This document shows, piece after piece, positions 1 through 8,947 of a DNA stretch of 64,000 nt (its first letter is position 1; every line of letters begins with the position of its first letter). Location of the stretch: the NCBI RefSeq assembly GCF_902459805.1, contig NZ_CABPST010000011.1:62001-126000 (forward strand). The letters are read 5' to 3'. Below the pieces are notes generated by a model, which made no database searches, was not told the origin of the DNA, and was given only the letters and a program-made list of their open reading frames with translations. The position numbers were made by a program, and so were the translations under genes. This DNA comes from Pandoraea bronchicola. Its GTDB lineage: Bacteria; Pseudomonadota; Gammaproteobacteria; Burkholderiales; Burkholderiaceae.

Positions 1-646
1 TGCATGACACGCGTGACCAGCAGCAAGAGAAGCAAAAGAGAACGTGCAGGTCACGCACATCATCCTCACTCGCAAGACGTTTCGATCGCTTCGCAAGTGC
101 TTCGCATGCATCGACATGCGAGTGCGATGTGAATCAAATACAACAGATTGACTTCTTCGGTACGAATGTTGTGCGCTTTTTTACGCGCAAAGTATTAACA
201 TCGCATCACAAAAGAATTATTATTCGCTCAAATAAATTGCAGTCTCGATGAACACACGAAAGCACATTGCTTTCCTCCCGCGACAGAGAGCTGGTAGTTA
301 CGGAGCGTAAAAACCTTGGTGCATAGCAAGCAGTATCGCTTATCCGCTATCGCAATCTCCTCCATCCCGATGACGGGACAGGCAAGCTACCCCCCGAAGA
401 ATCTGGCGAATCCCCCTTCTCAAGACAATCGAATTGCTGGCGGCAATGTCGCCGGCAATTTTTTTGCGCGCGTGACCACACACGGTCAGCGTCATGCGCG
501 CAGCGCCGAATTCATTAGCGTAAGCCGTCGATGTCCGATGCGTACGCCGATGAATAGCCCGCTCGCCGGCGGTTCGCCGCACGGTGGTCGGGTTTCCTTC
601 TCAGGTGGTTTTGTTTGAGTGATCTTTCACGTTAAGGAGCAAAGTG
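1..646. other. Non-coding region upstream of the H1-like gene
   Basis: No convincing gene lies here. The stretch from about 130 to 250 is clearly more AT-rich than the surrounding DNA and probably holds the promoter of the downstream H1-like gene. The best sigma70-like pair I can find (TTGTGC at 169-174 and TATTAA at 193-198, 18-base spacing) matches the consensus poorly, so I do not call it as a site. Short open frames on both strands at about 316-618 resemble no known protein and overlap each other. If transcription starts near 200 the mRNA leader would be over 400 bases. Confidence 0.5.
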
Positions 647-1258
647 ATGGCTACTACTGCTAAGAAAAAACCCGCAGCCAAGAAGGCTGTTGCCAAGAAG
701 CCGGTAGCGAAGAAGGCTGCCGCCGCCAAGAAGCCTGTCGCCAAGAAGGCTGTGGCTGCTAAGAAGCCTGTCGCGAAGAAGGCAGTTGCTGCCAAGAAGC
801 CGGCAGCGAAGAAGGTTGCTGCCAAGAAGCCGGCAGCCAAGAAGGTTGCAGTGAAGAAGGTTGCTGCCAAGAAGCCGGTCGCCAAGAAGGCAGCGGTGAA
901 GAAGGTTGCCGCCAAGAAGCCGGTCGCCAAGAAGGCAGCGGTGAAGAAGGTTGCCGCCAAGAAGCCGGTCGCCAAGAAAGCCGCAGTGAAGAAGGTGGCT
1001 GCCAAGAAGCCGGCCGCGAAGAAGGCAGCAGTGAAGAAGGTCGCTGCCAAGAAGCCGGCTGCGAAGAAGGCTGTTGCGAAGAAGCCGGCTGCTAAAAAGC
1101 CCGCTGCCAAGAAGCCTGCTGCTGCTGCCAAGAAGCCGGCAGTGAAGAAGGTTGCTGCGAAGCCTGCAGCTGCACCGGCCGCAGCGCCGGCAGCCGCACC
1201 GAAGACGGCGCTGAACCCGGCAGCGGCATGGCCGTTCCCGACCGGCAGCCGTCCGTAA
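647..1258 (+). CDS. Histone H1-like Lys/Ala/Pro-rich DNA-binding protein
   Basis: A 203-residue, extremely basic, low-complexity protein made almost entirely of Lys, Ala, Pro and Val in motifs such as [10 protein letters not shown], like the C-terminal domain of eukaryotic histone H1 and the bacterial H1-like nucleoproteins found in Bordetella, Ralstonia and Burkholderia. It should coat and compact DNA without sequence specificity. The last 35 residues turn to an Ala/Pro-rich, lysine-poor tail ending in TGSRP. The ATG at 647 has an AGGAG 7 bases upstream; the GTG at 644 is less well placed. A strong terminator follows, so the gene is probably monocistronic. The family assignment is firm, the physiological role is inferred. 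Confidence 0.9.
   Translation: MATTAKKKPAAKKAVAKKPVAKKAAAAKKPVAKKAVAAKKPVAKKAVAAKKPAAKKVAAKKPAAKKVAVKKVAAKKPVAKKAAVKKVAAKKPVAKKAAVKKVAAKKPVAKKAAVKKVAAKKPAAKKAAVKKVAAKKPAAKKAVAKKPAAKKPAAKKPAAAAKKPAVKKVAAKPAAAPAAAPAAAPKTALNPAAAWPFPTGSRP
854..1078 (+). repeat. Five tandem 45-bp repeats inside the H1-like gene
   Basis: Five head-to-tail copies of a 45-bp unit, each coding for 15 residues of the form [15 protein letters not shown]. Copies start at 854, 899, 944, 989 and 1034. The first two differ by only a few bases; the later ones drift, mostly at third positions, and the fourth and fifth carry PAAKK instead of PVAKK. The period keeps the reading frame, so gain or loss of units would change protein length without breaking the gene. 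Confidence 0.9.
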
Positions 1259-1300
1259 TTCGAGTGCCGATGCAGGAACCAAGGCACTTAGGTGTCTTTT

Positions 1301-1322
1301 GATCGAGTAGGCCTACTCGATC
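1301..1322. repeat. 22-bp perfect palindrome
   Basis: A perfect 22-bp palindrome (GATCGAGTAG followed by its arm) centred on AGGCCT, lying between the H1-like gene and its rho-independent terminator. It has no loop, so it is more likely a protein-binding site or chance than a transcript hairpin. Function unknown. Confidence 0.6.
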
Positions 1323-1324
1323 CG

Positions 1325-1363
1325 AAACCCGCTGTGATGAGCAATCGTCACAGCGGGTTTTTT
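1325..1363 (+). terminator. Rho-independent terminator of the H1-like gene
   Basis: A 13-bp stem (AAACCCGCTGTGA with its complement) around a 10-base loop, running into a run of T. It lies about 65 bases after the H1-like stop codon and is a textbook intrinsic terminator for plus-strand transcription. Confidence 0.9.
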
Positions 1364-1376
1364 CATGGCAGAAATG

Positions 1377-1400
1377 AAAACGGGCGACCTGAGTCGCCCG
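1377..1400 (-). terminator. Rho-independent terminator of the lipoprotein gene
   Basis: An 8-bp GC-rich stem (CGGGCGAC with GTCGCCCG) and a 4-base loop, followed on the minus strand by TTTT. It lies about 80 bases beyond the stop codon of the glycine-zipper lipoprotein gene and marks the end of the minus-strand cluster. Confidence 0.8.
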
Positions 1401-1478
1401 GGTGATGCCTGCGCGAGCGCGATGCGGGATCGCTCTCTGCGAGTACGAGTCCAGCGAACTTCAGTTCGCCGTGAAGAC

Positions 1479-1958
1479 TTAGTGCGTCACACGTGTCACG
1501 CCGCCGCTCGAGAGCAGACGCACGCGCTGTCCCGGCTGGAAGCCCTCGTCGGCATCCTGCGTGATCGCACGCAGTTCGCCATTGTCGAGTCGCACGGTGA
1601 TTTCCAGACCCGCCTTCTTGCTCATGCGGCTCTCAATGGCTTGACCTGCGACCGCGCCAATCAGTCCCCCGACAATGCCCGTCGCAATCGAGCCGCGACC
1701 GCCGCCGATGGCGCTGCCGCCAATGGCGCCGAGTGCGCCGCCACCGGCGATGCCGAGAATGCCCGGATCGCCGTTGCTGCTGTCGATCGTGACCGGGCGC
1801 ACCGATTCAACCGTGCCCATGCGCACGACCTGTTCGCGTTGCGCCTGACGGCTGTTGTAGACGCTCGCAGAATTGCTCGGGCCGAACGCCGTGCAGGCGG
1901 ACAGGGAGAGTGAAGCCGCGGCAGTGAGAATAATGAGCGGTGTGGTCAGTCGTGCCAT
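1479..1958 (-). CDS. Glycine-zipper 2TM-domain outer-membrane lipoprotein (SlyB/Pcp type)
   Basis: A 159-residue lipoprotein. The signal peptide ends in the lipobox LSAC with the lipidated Cys at residue 22. Residues about 66-108 form a glycine-zipper segment (repeated GG/GA/GS pairs and IVGGLIGAVAG) typical of SlyB/Pcp-family outer-membrane lipoproteins, followed by a short beta-rich C-terminal domain. A role in envelope integrity is inferred from the family. AAAAGG sits 7 bases before the ATG. The gene starts 19 bases after the kinase stop codon, so it may be co-transcribed with it, and it ends at its own terminator. Confidence 0.85.
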   Translation of the reverse strand: MARLTTPLIILTAAASLSLSACTAFGPSNSASVYNSRQAQREQVVRMGTVESVRPVTIDSSNGDPGILGIAGGGALGAIGGSAIGGGRGSIATGIVGGLIGAVAGQAIESRMSKKAGLEITVRLDNGELRAITQDADEGFQPGQRVRLLSSGGVTRVTH

Positions 1959-1977
1959 CGTTGTGCCTTTTCTAGAA

Positions 1978-2913
1978 TCATTCGAAGCGGTGGCCGAACG
2001 CTTCTACATAGTGCGCCTCGATCTCGGAGCGCGTCGGTGCGTAAGTCTGCGGGCCTTGCTCGGCAATCTTGAGTGAACCCATCAGGCTGGCCAGGCGGCC
2101 GGTAGTCGGCCAGTCGAGACCCTTTTCGATGCCATACAGCAACCCGCCACGGAAAGCATCGCCGCACCCAGTGGGATCGACAATACGCTTGGCGGTCACG
2201 GCAGGAATGTCGTGTTGCTTGCCGTCGGCGAAGATCAGGGCCCCGTGTTCTCCGCGCGTGACGACAAGTGCCTCGACGCGTGACGGCAGGTCTTCCATCG
2301 ACCAGCCGGTCTTCGAGCAGAGGAGCTTGGCTTCGTAGTCGTTGACCGCAAGATACGTTGCGAGTTCCACCGTGTGGCGCAGTGCCTCAGCCGAGAGGAG
2401 CGGCAGGCCCTGGCCCGGATCGAACATGAACGGCACGCCGGCAGCGGCGAAGCCTTCGGCGTGGGCGAGCATGGCGTCGGGAGCGTCGGGAGCCACGATG
2501 CCGAGCGTTGCGCCCGTGACATCGGCCACGCGATTCTTCGACGAGAACATCATGGCGCCCGGGTGGAAGGCCGTGATCTGGTTGTTGTCCAGATCCGTGG
2601 TGATCATGGCGTTCGCCGTCATGCTGTCGGTGACGGTGCGCACGAATTCCGTCGTCATGCCAAGCGACTGGAGGCGCTCGAGGTAGGCACCACCGTCGTC
2701 GCCGACCGTACCCATCACCACCGGTGAGCCACCCAGCAGGTGCAGGCTGTAGCCAATGTTGCCGGCGCAGCCGCCAAAGTTGCGGCGCATCGTCGGCACG
2801 AGGAAGCTGACGTTCAGTATATGTACCTGATCGGGCAGGATGTGCTCGCCGAAGCGGCCTTCGAACGTCATGATGTTGTCGTAGGCGAGCGAGCCGCAGA
2901 TCACGGTAGTCAC
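1978..2913 (-). CDS. PfkB-family carbohydrate/adenosine kinase
   Basis: A 311-residue ribokinase-fold sugar or nucleoside kinase. The N-terminal PfkB signature is seen as RNFGGCAGN at residues 44-52, and the C-terminal signature DPTGCGDAFRGG at 246-257 carries the catalytic base Asp252 and the anion-hole glycines. Homologues in Burkholderiaceae are often named adenosine kinase, but the substrate cannot be read from the sequence. Start is GTG at 2913 with AAGGA 8 bases upstream. It lies downstream of tpx with a 174-bp gap that holds nothing I recognise. Confidence 0.85.
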   Translation of the reverse strand: MTTVICGSLAYDNIMTFEGRFGEHILPDQVHILNVSFLVPTMRRNFGGCAGNIGYSLHLLGGSPVVMGTVGDDGGAYLERLQSLGMTTEFVRTVTDSMTANAMITTDLDNNQITAFHPGAMMFSSKNRVADVTGATLGIVAPDAPDAMLAHAEGFAAAGVPFMFDPGQGLPLLSAEALRHTVELATYLAVNDYEAKLLCSKTGWSMEDLPSRVEALVVTRGEHGALIFADGKQHDIPAVTAKRIVDPTGCGDAFRGGLLYGIEKGLDWPTTGRLASLMGSLKIAEQGPQTYAPTRSEIEAHYVEAFGHRFE

Positions 2914-3087
2914 GGAATAGATCCTTGCGAAAGGTAAGAGGGGGCCAACAAGGGCGGTAGCGGATGACGGTCGATCGAGTTGCCTTGCGCCACCCGAAAA
3001 CTAGCCGGTGCATTCGCTGCGCCGGCGCGGGAACTGCAATCTGGCACGCACCGGCGGTGCCGGGCGGGCCAGAGGCGCTGCGTCGAT

Positions 3088-3588
3088 TTACGACAGCGCG
3101 GCGAGCGCTGCGTCGTAGTTCGGTTCGTTCTTGATCTCGGGCACCAGTTCGGCGTGGACGACGCGGTTATCGGCGTCGAGCACCACGACGGCACGCGCCG
3201 ACACGCCGGCGAGCGGACCGGTGGTGATCGCCACGCCGTAGTTCTTGAGAAACTCACGGCCGCGCATGGTCGAGAGCGTGACGACGTTGTTCAGGCCTTC
3301 GGTGGCGCAGAAGCGGCTCATCGCGAACGGCAGGTCAGCCGAGATCACGAGCACGACGGTGTTCTCGAGTTTGCCGGCGGCTTCGTTGAACTTGCGGGTC
3401 GACGTGGCGCAGGTCGGCGTGTCGAGGCTCGGCACGATGTTGAGCACCTTGCGTTTGCCGGCAAAGTCGTCGAGCGTGACGTCTTGCAATTTGGCGTTGA
3501 CCAGCGAGAGTGCCGGTGCGGTCTGCCCCTTCTGCGGGAACTGGCCGTCGACTTCGATGGGGTTACCCCCGAGCGTGACTTGGGACAT
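3088..3588 (-). CDS. tpx: Thiol peroxidase (Tpx)
   Basis: An atypical 2-Cys peroxiredoxin of 166 residues that reduces hydroperoxides with thioredoxin as electron donor. The peroxidatic Cys60 lies in [16 protein letters not shown] and the resolving Cys94 in [11 protein letters not shown], both as in the Tpx subfamily. The length is typical. The ATG at 3588 is preferred because AGGAG lies 6 bases upstream; the adjacent in-frame TTG at 3591 would leave only 3 bases. It follows the zinc-ribbon protein gene by 32 bases on the same strand. Confidence 0.96.
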   Translation of the reverse strand: MSQVTLGGNPIEVDGQFPQKGQTAPALSLVNAKLQDVTLDDFAGKRKVLNIVPSLDTPTCATSTRKFNEAAGKLENTVVLVISADLPFAMSRFCATEGLNNVVTLSTMRGREFLKNYGVAITTGPLAGVSARAVVVLDADNRVVHAELVPEIKNEPNYDAALAALS

Positions 3589-3620
3589 CAATATCTCCTA
3601 GATTGAGTGCAACAGCGCTA

Positions 3621-4790
3621 TCACGGATAGAACGCGAGCACCCGGTAATTACTGGCTAGCGCTGCCTGCGCCGACAATCGTAACCGAATCGTGCGTTCAT
3701 TGCGTGGAGCCAGCCCGGCCTCGCGCTGGGCGGCGTCGGTGACATAGTCGCTGGCCGCAAAAACACGCCGCACGACGGGCTTGCCATCGATGTCCGATAG
3801 CGTGAGTTCGAGCGACGGCCAAGCGAGCGCGTAGTCCGCCTGATTGCGGATGAACACGGTGAGCGTCATGGGCACGGCGTTGCCGGCGGCCGACGGCGCA
3901 TTGCCTGCCGACGCCGCGCTTGCCGTTGCGTCGGCCGAGGTGTTCGACGCATTCGTTGCGTCGGTCGCGTCAGCTTCGTCGGTGACAAGCGTGACGCTGG
4001 AAATCTGAATCATGTCCGGCTGACGCGGTGGCGCGATCGTGACGTGCATCGGACGTCCGACGCTCGCGAACACACCGCGCAACGCCGGAATGCGATCGAC
4101 GAGGGCGGCGCGTTCGATCCACGCCCACTGAGCGATCAGGCCGAGGATCGCCAGCGTAAGCAACACTCGCCAGATCACCCGGCCGGCGCCAGGGCGTCGC
4201 GATTGTCCTGCGAGGCCGGATGAAGCCGGTGGCTCGGCGCGTGACGTCGACGCGGTAGGCGCCGTGAGCGTTGCGGGATCGTCGTCGATATAGCGTCCCG
4301 GGCCGTGCTGCATTTGCGCCCGGCTTTCGTCGGGGGTGCCCAGCAGTGCCGCGATGGCCGTGGGCGTGAGCATCTCGGGCACCGGTGGCCTTTCGGCGGA
4401 GGCGGTGGCATTGTTCTCCGGTGTCGACGCCGGGGTGGCCGAGGCAGCCTGCGTCGCCGAAGGCACGGCCGCGTCGAATGACACGGATGACGTCTGCGGC
4501 TCGCTTGTCAGGTCGAACGCACCGACGTCGTTCCTTGTGACGGCATGGGGTTGGGGGGTGTCGTCGGCGCGTGCCGTGTTCGTGGCATTCGTGGTGTTCG
4601 CCGCCTCGGCGGCCGGCACGTCACCCGCTTCGCTGGGGGGCTCGCATAGGTAGACGCGGCCGTCGAACACTTCACGGCAGTTGCCGCAACGCACCAGGCC
4701 GTCGCGCAGCTTGAGCTGATCCGCAACGACGCGAAAGACGGTATGGCAGTGGGGGCAGCGGGTAGCGAGAACGCGCGAGGGCTGGGTCAT
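3621..4790 (-). CDS. Zinc-ribbon (MJ0042) and DUF3426 single-pass membrane protein
   Basis: A 389-residue protein of unknown function. An N-terminal MJ0042-type zinc finger uses Cys12, Cys15, Cys35 and Cys38 (CPHC and CGNC). A long low-complexity Ala/Thr/Asn/Pro linker follows (about 50-200), then one transmembrane helix (about 205-224) and a C-terminal DUF3426 domain of about 150 residues. This architecture is widespread in betaproteobacteria, nearly always just downstream of prmA, as here (33-base gap). No good ribosome binding site precedes the ATG, so it may depend on translation of prmA. The expected topology puts the zinc finger in the cytoplasm. Confidence 0.85.
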   Translation of the reverse strand: MTQPSRVLATRCPHCHTVFRVVADQLKLRDGLVRCGNCREVFDGRVYLCEPPSEAGDVPAAEAANTTNATNTARADDTPQPHAVTRNDVGAFDLTSEPQTSSVSFDAAVPSATQAASATPASTPENNATASAERPPVPEMLTPTAIAALLGTPDESRAQMQHGPGRYIDDDPATLTAPTASTSRAEPPASSGLAGQSRRPGAGRVIWRVLLTLAILGLIAQWAWIERAALVDRIPALRGVFASVGRPMHVTIAPPRQPDMIQISSVTLVTDEADATDATNASNTSADATASAASAGNAPSAAGNAVPMTLTVFIRNQADYALAWPSLELTLSDIDGKPVVRRVFAASDYVTDAAQREAGLAPRNERTIRLRLSAQAALASNYRVLAFYP

Positions 4791-4823
4791 GGGACTCGGG
4801 GGCTCGGCGCGTCGTGCGCGCGT

Positions 4824-5717
4824 TTAGCTGGCGGCCTGCCCGTGCAGGCAGACCCAGCCATCGTGAGCGCGCCAGACAGACATCTTCATATAGGGCGCGT
4901 AGGCGGCGATCACCTCGTCAGCCTGCCGTTCCAGCACGCCGGACAGTGCGAGGCGTCCGCCCGGCGCCACCCGCGAGGTGAGCATCGAGGCCAGCAGCTT
5001 GAGCGGATTCGACAGGATGTTGGCGACCACGATGTTGAACTGGCCGTCGCGCAGGTCATCGGGCAGCCCGTATTCGACCGCCGCACGATTGCGTTCGCTG
5101 TTGTAGCGCGCGGACTCAACCGCCTGCGGATCGATATCGATACCGATGACCGGATCGGCGCCGCACTTCTGCGCGAGAATCGCCAGAATGCCCGAGCCGC
5201 AGCCATAGTCGAGCAGCGACTGGCCCGGCTGCACGTTCTGTTCGAGCCACTCCATGCAAAGCCGCGTGGTCGGATGGCTGCCGGTGCCGAAGGCCAGACC
5301 CGGATCGAGTTCGAGGATGAGCGCATCGGTGTCCGGGGCGTCGTGCCACGACGGCACGACCCAGATCCGCTGGCCGATCTGCATCGGTTCGAACTGCGAT
5401 TGCGTGAGACGCACCCAATCCTGTTCCTCCACGTCACGCAACGTGAACGCGGGTGACTCGTTGAGTCCCAATTCATTGACGGCCGCCGCGAGCAGCACGG
5501 CGGCGTCCTGGTCTTCCCCCACCAGCGCGACCACGCGCGAGTGTTGCCACGCGGTGTCCGGCGGGGTCAGGCCAGGCTCGCCGAACATCGGTTGCTCGTC
5601 GGGCGTGTCGGCGTCCGCGTCTTCCACGGAGACCGACAGTACGCCCAAATCGAGCAGGGCGTCCGACAGGGCCTCGGCTTGGGCACGGGCAACTTCTACG
5701 ACGAGTTCGCGATACAT
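4824..5717 (-). CDS. prmA: Ribosomal protein L11 methyltransferase (PrmA)
   Basis: A 297-residue SAM-dependent methyltransferase that trimethylates ribosomal protein L11. The N-terminal L11-recognition domain (about 1-60) is joined to a Rossmann methyltransferase domain with the SAM-binding motif DYGCGSGIL at 170-178. The family hallmarks [15 protein letters not shown] (138-151) and NILSNPL are present. It lies 27 bases after accC on the same strand in the conserved aroQ-accB-accC-prmA order, so it is very likely co-transcribed with the acetyl-CoA carboxylase genes. Confidence 0.96.
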   Translation of the reverse strand: MYRELVVEVARAQAEALSDALLDLGVLSVSVEDADADTPDEQPMFGEPGLTPPDTAWQHSRVVALVGEDQDAAVLLAAAVNELGLNESPAFTLRDVEEQDWVRLTQSQFEPMQIGQRIWVVPSWHDAPDTDALILELDPGLAFGTGSHPTTRLCMEWLEQNVQPGQSLLDYGCGSGILAILAQKCGADPVIGIDIDPQAVESARYNSERNRAAVEYGLPDDLRDGQFNIVVANILSNPLKLLASMLTSRVAPGGRLALSGVLERQADEVIAAYAPYMKMSVWRAHDGWVCLHGQAAS

Positions 5718-5744
5718 AGCGAGTAGTTCCTACGAATTAACGAC

Positions 5745-7106
5745 TTAATTGCCGCCGACGGCAGATTTCTGCGCCAGCTTGTGTTCCAGATAATGAATGC
5801 TCGTGCCGCCTTCGACGAACTTGGCGTCGAGCATCAACTCCCGGTGCAGCGGGATGTTCGTCTGGATACCTTCGATCACGATTTCCGACAGCGCCACTCG
5901 CATGCGACGGATGGCCTGGTCACGCGTTGCGCCGTAGGCGATCAGCTTGCCGATCATCGAATCGTAGTTGGGCGGCACGAAGTAGCCGTTGTAAGCGTGC
6001 GAGTCGACGCGGATGCCAGGGCCGCCCGGCATGTGCCAGGCAGTGATGCGACCCGGCGACGGCGTGAACTTGAACGGATCTTCGGCGTTGATACGGCACT
6101 CGATGGCGTGCCCCTGGAACTGGATGTCGCGCTGGCGGTAGGCGAGCTTCTCGCCGGCCGCGATGCGGATCTGTTCCTGCACGATATCGATGCCCGTGAT
6201 CATTTCCGTGACCGGGTGCTCGACCTGCACACGCGTGTTCATTTCGATGAAGTAGAACTCACCGTTTTCGTACAGGAACTCGAACGTGCCGGCACCGAGG
6301 TAGCCCATCTTCTTGCAGGCGTCGGCGCAGCGGTCGCCGATACGCTCGATCAGACGGCGCGGGATCAGCGGCGCGGTCGCCTCTTCGATCACCTTCTGGT
6401 GACGGCGCTGCATCGAGCAGTCGCGCTCACCCAGCCAGACCGCATTCTTGAACTTGTCGGAGAGCACCTGGATTTCAATATGGCGCGGGTTCTCGAGGAA
6501 CTTCTCCATATAGACTTCCGGGTTGCCGAATGCACGGCCGGCCTCTTCACGGGTCATGTTGACCGCGTTCACGAGGGCCGCTTCCGTGTGCACCACGCGC
6601 ATGCCGCGACCACCGCCGCCGCCAGCGGCCTTGATGATCACCGGGTAGCCGACCTGACGTGCAATGCGCACGATTTCCTTCGGATCGTCGGGCAACGCGC
6701 CCTCAGAACCCGGCACGCACGGCACGCCGGTCTTGATCATCGTCTGCTTGGCCGAGACCTTGTCGCCCATCAGGCGAATGGTGTCGGGACGCGGACCGAT
6801 GAACGTGAAGCCCGATTGCTCGACGCGCTCGGCGAAGTCGGCATTTTCGGAAAGGAAGCCGTAGCCCGGGTGAATGGCCTGGGCGTCGGTGACTTCCGCC
6901 GCGCTGATGAGCGCAGGCATGTTCAGGTAGCTGAGCGGCGAGGGGGCCGGGCCGATACAGACGGCTTCGTCTGCGAGCTTGACGTACTTCGCTTCCTTGT
7001 CGGCTTCGGAGTAGACCACGACGGTCTTGATGCCCATCTCGCGGCACGCGCGCTGGATGCGCAGAGCGATTTCGCCGCGGTTGGCGATGAGAATTTTTTC
7101 AAACAT
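5745..7106 (-). CDS. accC: Biotin carboxylase subunit of acetyl-CoA carboxylase
   Basis: A 453-residue ATP-grasp enzyme that carboxylates the biotin carried by AccB, the first step of fatty-acid synthesis. It opens with [16 protein letters not shown], has the glycine-rich ATP-lid loop [10 protein letters not shown] at 161-170 and the C-terminal biotin-carboxylase motif [13 protein letters not shown]. The frame is open 31 codons further upstream, but the family N-terminus and an AGGA 9 bases upstream fix the ATG at 7106. It forms an operon with accB, 99 bases upstream. Confidence 0.97.
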   Translation of the reverse strand: MFEKILIANRGEIALRIQRACREMGIKTVVVYSEADKEAKYVKLADEAVCIGPAPSPLSYLNMPALISAAEVTDAQAIHPGYGFLSENADFAERVEQSGFTFIGPRPDTIRLMGDKVSAKQTMIKTGVPCVPGSEGALPDDPKEIVRIARQVGYPVIIKAAGGGGGRGMRVVHTEAALVNAVNMTREEAGRAFGNPEVYMEKFLENPRHIEIQVLSDKFKNAVWLGERDCSMQRRHQKVIEEATAPLIPRRLIERIGDRCADACKKMGYLGAGTFEFLYENGEFYFIEMNTRVQVEHPVTEMITGIDIVQEQIRIAAGEKLAYRQRDIQFQGHAIECRINAEDPFKFTPSPGRITAWHMPGGPGIRVDSHAYNGYFVPPNYDSMIGKLIAYGATRDQAIRRMRVALSEIVIEGIQTNIPLHRELMLDAKFVEGGTSIHYLEHKLAQKSAVGGN

Positions 7107-7205
7107 TATGTGCAGTCCTGCCCGTAAGGGGAGAGGATCGGGGCCGGACGCCGCTTGCCGCCAGGCGGCACACAGCCGCGCAGGCGGGGCGTCCGACAAC
7201 CGGCA

Positions 7206-7667
7206 TTAGCCGATCACGAACAGCGGTTGACCGTATTCCACGGCCTGACCGTTCTCGACGAGGATTTCCTTGATCACGCCAGCTTTGTCCGACTCGATTT
7301 CGTTGAGCAGCTTCATCGCTTCGATAATGCACAGCGTCTGGCCTTCCTTGACCGAGTCGCCGACTTGCGCAAACGGATCGGCGCCCGGCGACGGGGCGCG
7401 GTAGAACGTACCGACCATCGGCGACGTCACGATGTGACCTTGCGGCAGCACCGGCGTGACCGGAGCGGGGGCGGCGGCAGACGCGACCGGCGCTTGCGCA
7501 GCAGCCTGCGGGGCGAGTGCCGGCATGGCCATCTGCATCGGGGCGGCGATCACTTGGGGCGGCGCCTTGACGATGCGGACCTTGCCTTCGCCTTCGGTGA
7601 CTTCGAGTTCGGAAATACCCGATTCGGCCACGAGGTCGATCAACGTCTTGAGTTTGCGCAAATCCAT
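7206..7667 (-). CDS. accB: Biotin carboxyl carrier protein (BCCP)
   Basis: A 153-residue carrier protein of acetyl-CoA carboxylase. The N-terminal dimerisation segment is followed by a flexible Ala/Pro/Met/Gln-rich linker (about 38-75) and a C-terminal biotinyl domain, with the biotinylated Lys119 in the invariant EAMKL motif. The BCCP thumb is present near residues 90-100 ([10 protein letters not shown]). AAGGAG lies 8 bases before the ATG. It is co-directional with accC, and aroQ is 69 bases upstream; E. coli-type accBC autoregulation through AccB is possible but not visible here. Confidence 0.97.
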   Translation of the reverse strand: MDLRKLKTLIDLVAESGISELEVTEGEGKVRIVKAPPQVIAAPMQMAMPALAPQAAAQAPVASAAAPAPVTPVLPQGHIVTSPMVGTFYRAPSPGADPFAQVGDSVKEGQTLCIIEAMKLLNEIESDKAGVIKEILVENGQAVEYGQPLFVIG

Positions 7668-7736
7668 GAAGGAAGCTCCTTGATTCGATATCGACGCGGG
7701 GGCAACGCCCCGCGCGGGAAATAGGGGATAAGAGGA

Positions 7737-8183
7737 CTACCCGCCGGCGAGTCGCCGCAGGGCAAAATCGAGTGCGTAGGTGTACCCGCGCCAGCCCAGG
7801 CCGCAGATCACGCCTTGCGCAATATCGGATAAGTACGAGTGATGCCGGAAGGCCTCGCGCGCATGGACGTTCGAGAGGTGGACCTCGACGAACGGAATGC
7901 CCACCCCGGCCAGCGCGTCGCGGATGGCCACGCTGGTATGGGTGTAGGCCGCAGGGTTGATGACGATGAAGTCGATCGACTCATCGCGTGCCGCCTGAAT
8001 CCGGTCAACCAATGCACCTTCGTGATTGCTCTGGAATGTCACCACCTCGGCACCCGCCGTCTTGCCTTGCGCCACAAGGGCGGAGTCAATATCGGCCAAC
8101 GTCGTGCGACCGTACACCTCCGGCTCGCGAGTACCGAGCAGGTTCAGGTTGGGGCCGTGGAGCACGAGAATGCGGTGAGGCAT
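7737..8183 (-). CDS. aroQ: Type II 3-dehydroquinate dehydratase
   Basis: A 148-residue dodecameric-type dehydroquinase converting 3-dehydroquinate to 3-dehydroshikimate in the shikimate pathway. The family start [17 protein letters not shown] holds the catalytic Arg19 and Tyr24. Asn76 in INPAAYTH and His102 in [12 protein letters not shown] complete the active site. The ATG at 8183 is set by the conserved N-terminus although the frame stays open upstream. It heads the conserved aroQ-accB-accC cluster. The next shikimate enzyme, aroE, lies elsewhere in the window. Confidence 0.97.
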   Translation of the reverse strand: MPHRILVLHGPNLNLLGTREPEVYGRTTLADIDSALVAQGKTAGAEVVTFQSNHEGALVDRIQAARDESIDFIVINPAAYTHTSVAIRDALAGVGIPFVEVHLSNVHAREAFRHHSYLSDIAQGVICGLGWRGYTYALDFALRRLAGG

Positions 8184-8326
8184 CGGCGAATCAAATTTCA
8201 CGAAATTGGGCGCAATTAAACGCCAGTTGGTGGATTTTGTCCAGTGGGGCGAAAATCTGGCCTCGCCGCTCACGTCTGGCGGGACTTCCCGCGGCTCCCC
8301 GTGGCTCCCGGTTTCCCGCGGCGGGG

Positions 8327-8848
8327 TCAGATGAGCGGTTTGAGCGCCGCGCGCACCTCGTCCGACGTGATGCGGCCGAGCTTTTCGTAGTGCAGGCGGC
8401 CTTGGGGGTCGACAACCACGGTAAAGGGCAACGCCCCGGCCTTGTTACCCAGGGCACGGGCCAGATCGGTCCCGGCATAGCCCGCCACCAGCAACGGGTA
8501 GCCGACCTTCACCTTCTGCTCGAACGCGAGCATATTCTGTGCGGTATCGATGCCGATCCCGACAAATTGGACGTTTTTGCTACCGAATTCCGCAGATAGG
8601 GCCTGCAGATCGGGCATTTCTTCCACGCATGGCCCGCACCACGGAGCCCAGAAGTTGACGACCAGTGTCTTGCCGCGCCATTGCGCGATGGGCTGCTCGT
8701 TGCCGTTCAGGTCGGGCAGCCGGGTGGCGAGCAACTGCGTAACGGCGGCGTCCGATGCGCCCGGCGGCGCGTTGCGATGGCCGAGCCAGAAGCCGCCCGC
8801 CAAGCCTGCGAGCGCCAGAATCACCAGAATAACAATGCGTTTTGCCAT
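8327..8848 (-). CDS. TlpA-like periplasmic thiol:disulfide oxidoreductase
   Basis: A 173-residue protein with an N-terminal membrane anchor or uncleaved signal (residues 5-23) and a periplasmic thioredoxin domain of the TlpA/ResA/AhpC-TSA type. The redox motif is WCGPC (Cys71, Cys74), and the cis-proline loop is seen as ALPFTVV. Such proteins reduce disulfides of extracytoplasmic partners, for example during cytochrome c or oxidase assembly. No such partner gene is adjacent, so the substrate is unknown. It lies 143 bases upstream of aroQ and 99 bases after the preceding minus-strand gene. Confidence 0.88.
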   Translation of the reverse strand: MAKRIVILVILALAGLAGGFWLGHRNAPPGASDAAVTQLLATRLPDLNGNEQPIAQWRGKTLVVNFWAPWCGPCVEEMPDLQALSAEFGSKNVQFVGIGIDTAQNMLAFEQKVKVGYPLLVAGYAGTDLARALGNKAGALPFTVVVDPQGRLHYEKLGRITSDEVRAALKPLI

Positions 8849-8947
8849 GATGGGAAGGAAGGCAGAGGTGCCGGGATCAACGGTAGACGAAAAACGGAGG
8901 GTAATTGCGAAGAATTAATGGCGATTTCGCCGCAACATGACGGCAGA

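Noticed and set aside
316-618. Possible small gene on the plus strand before the H1-like gene, with an overlapping minus-strand frame at 340-582.
   Set aside because: No ribosome site, no similarity to any family, and both strands are open over the same stretch, which is common in this GC-rich DNA.
854-1078. CRISPR-like or satellite array.
   Set aside because: The units are contiguous without spacers, keep the reading frame and code for the lysine-rich repeats of an H1-like protein.
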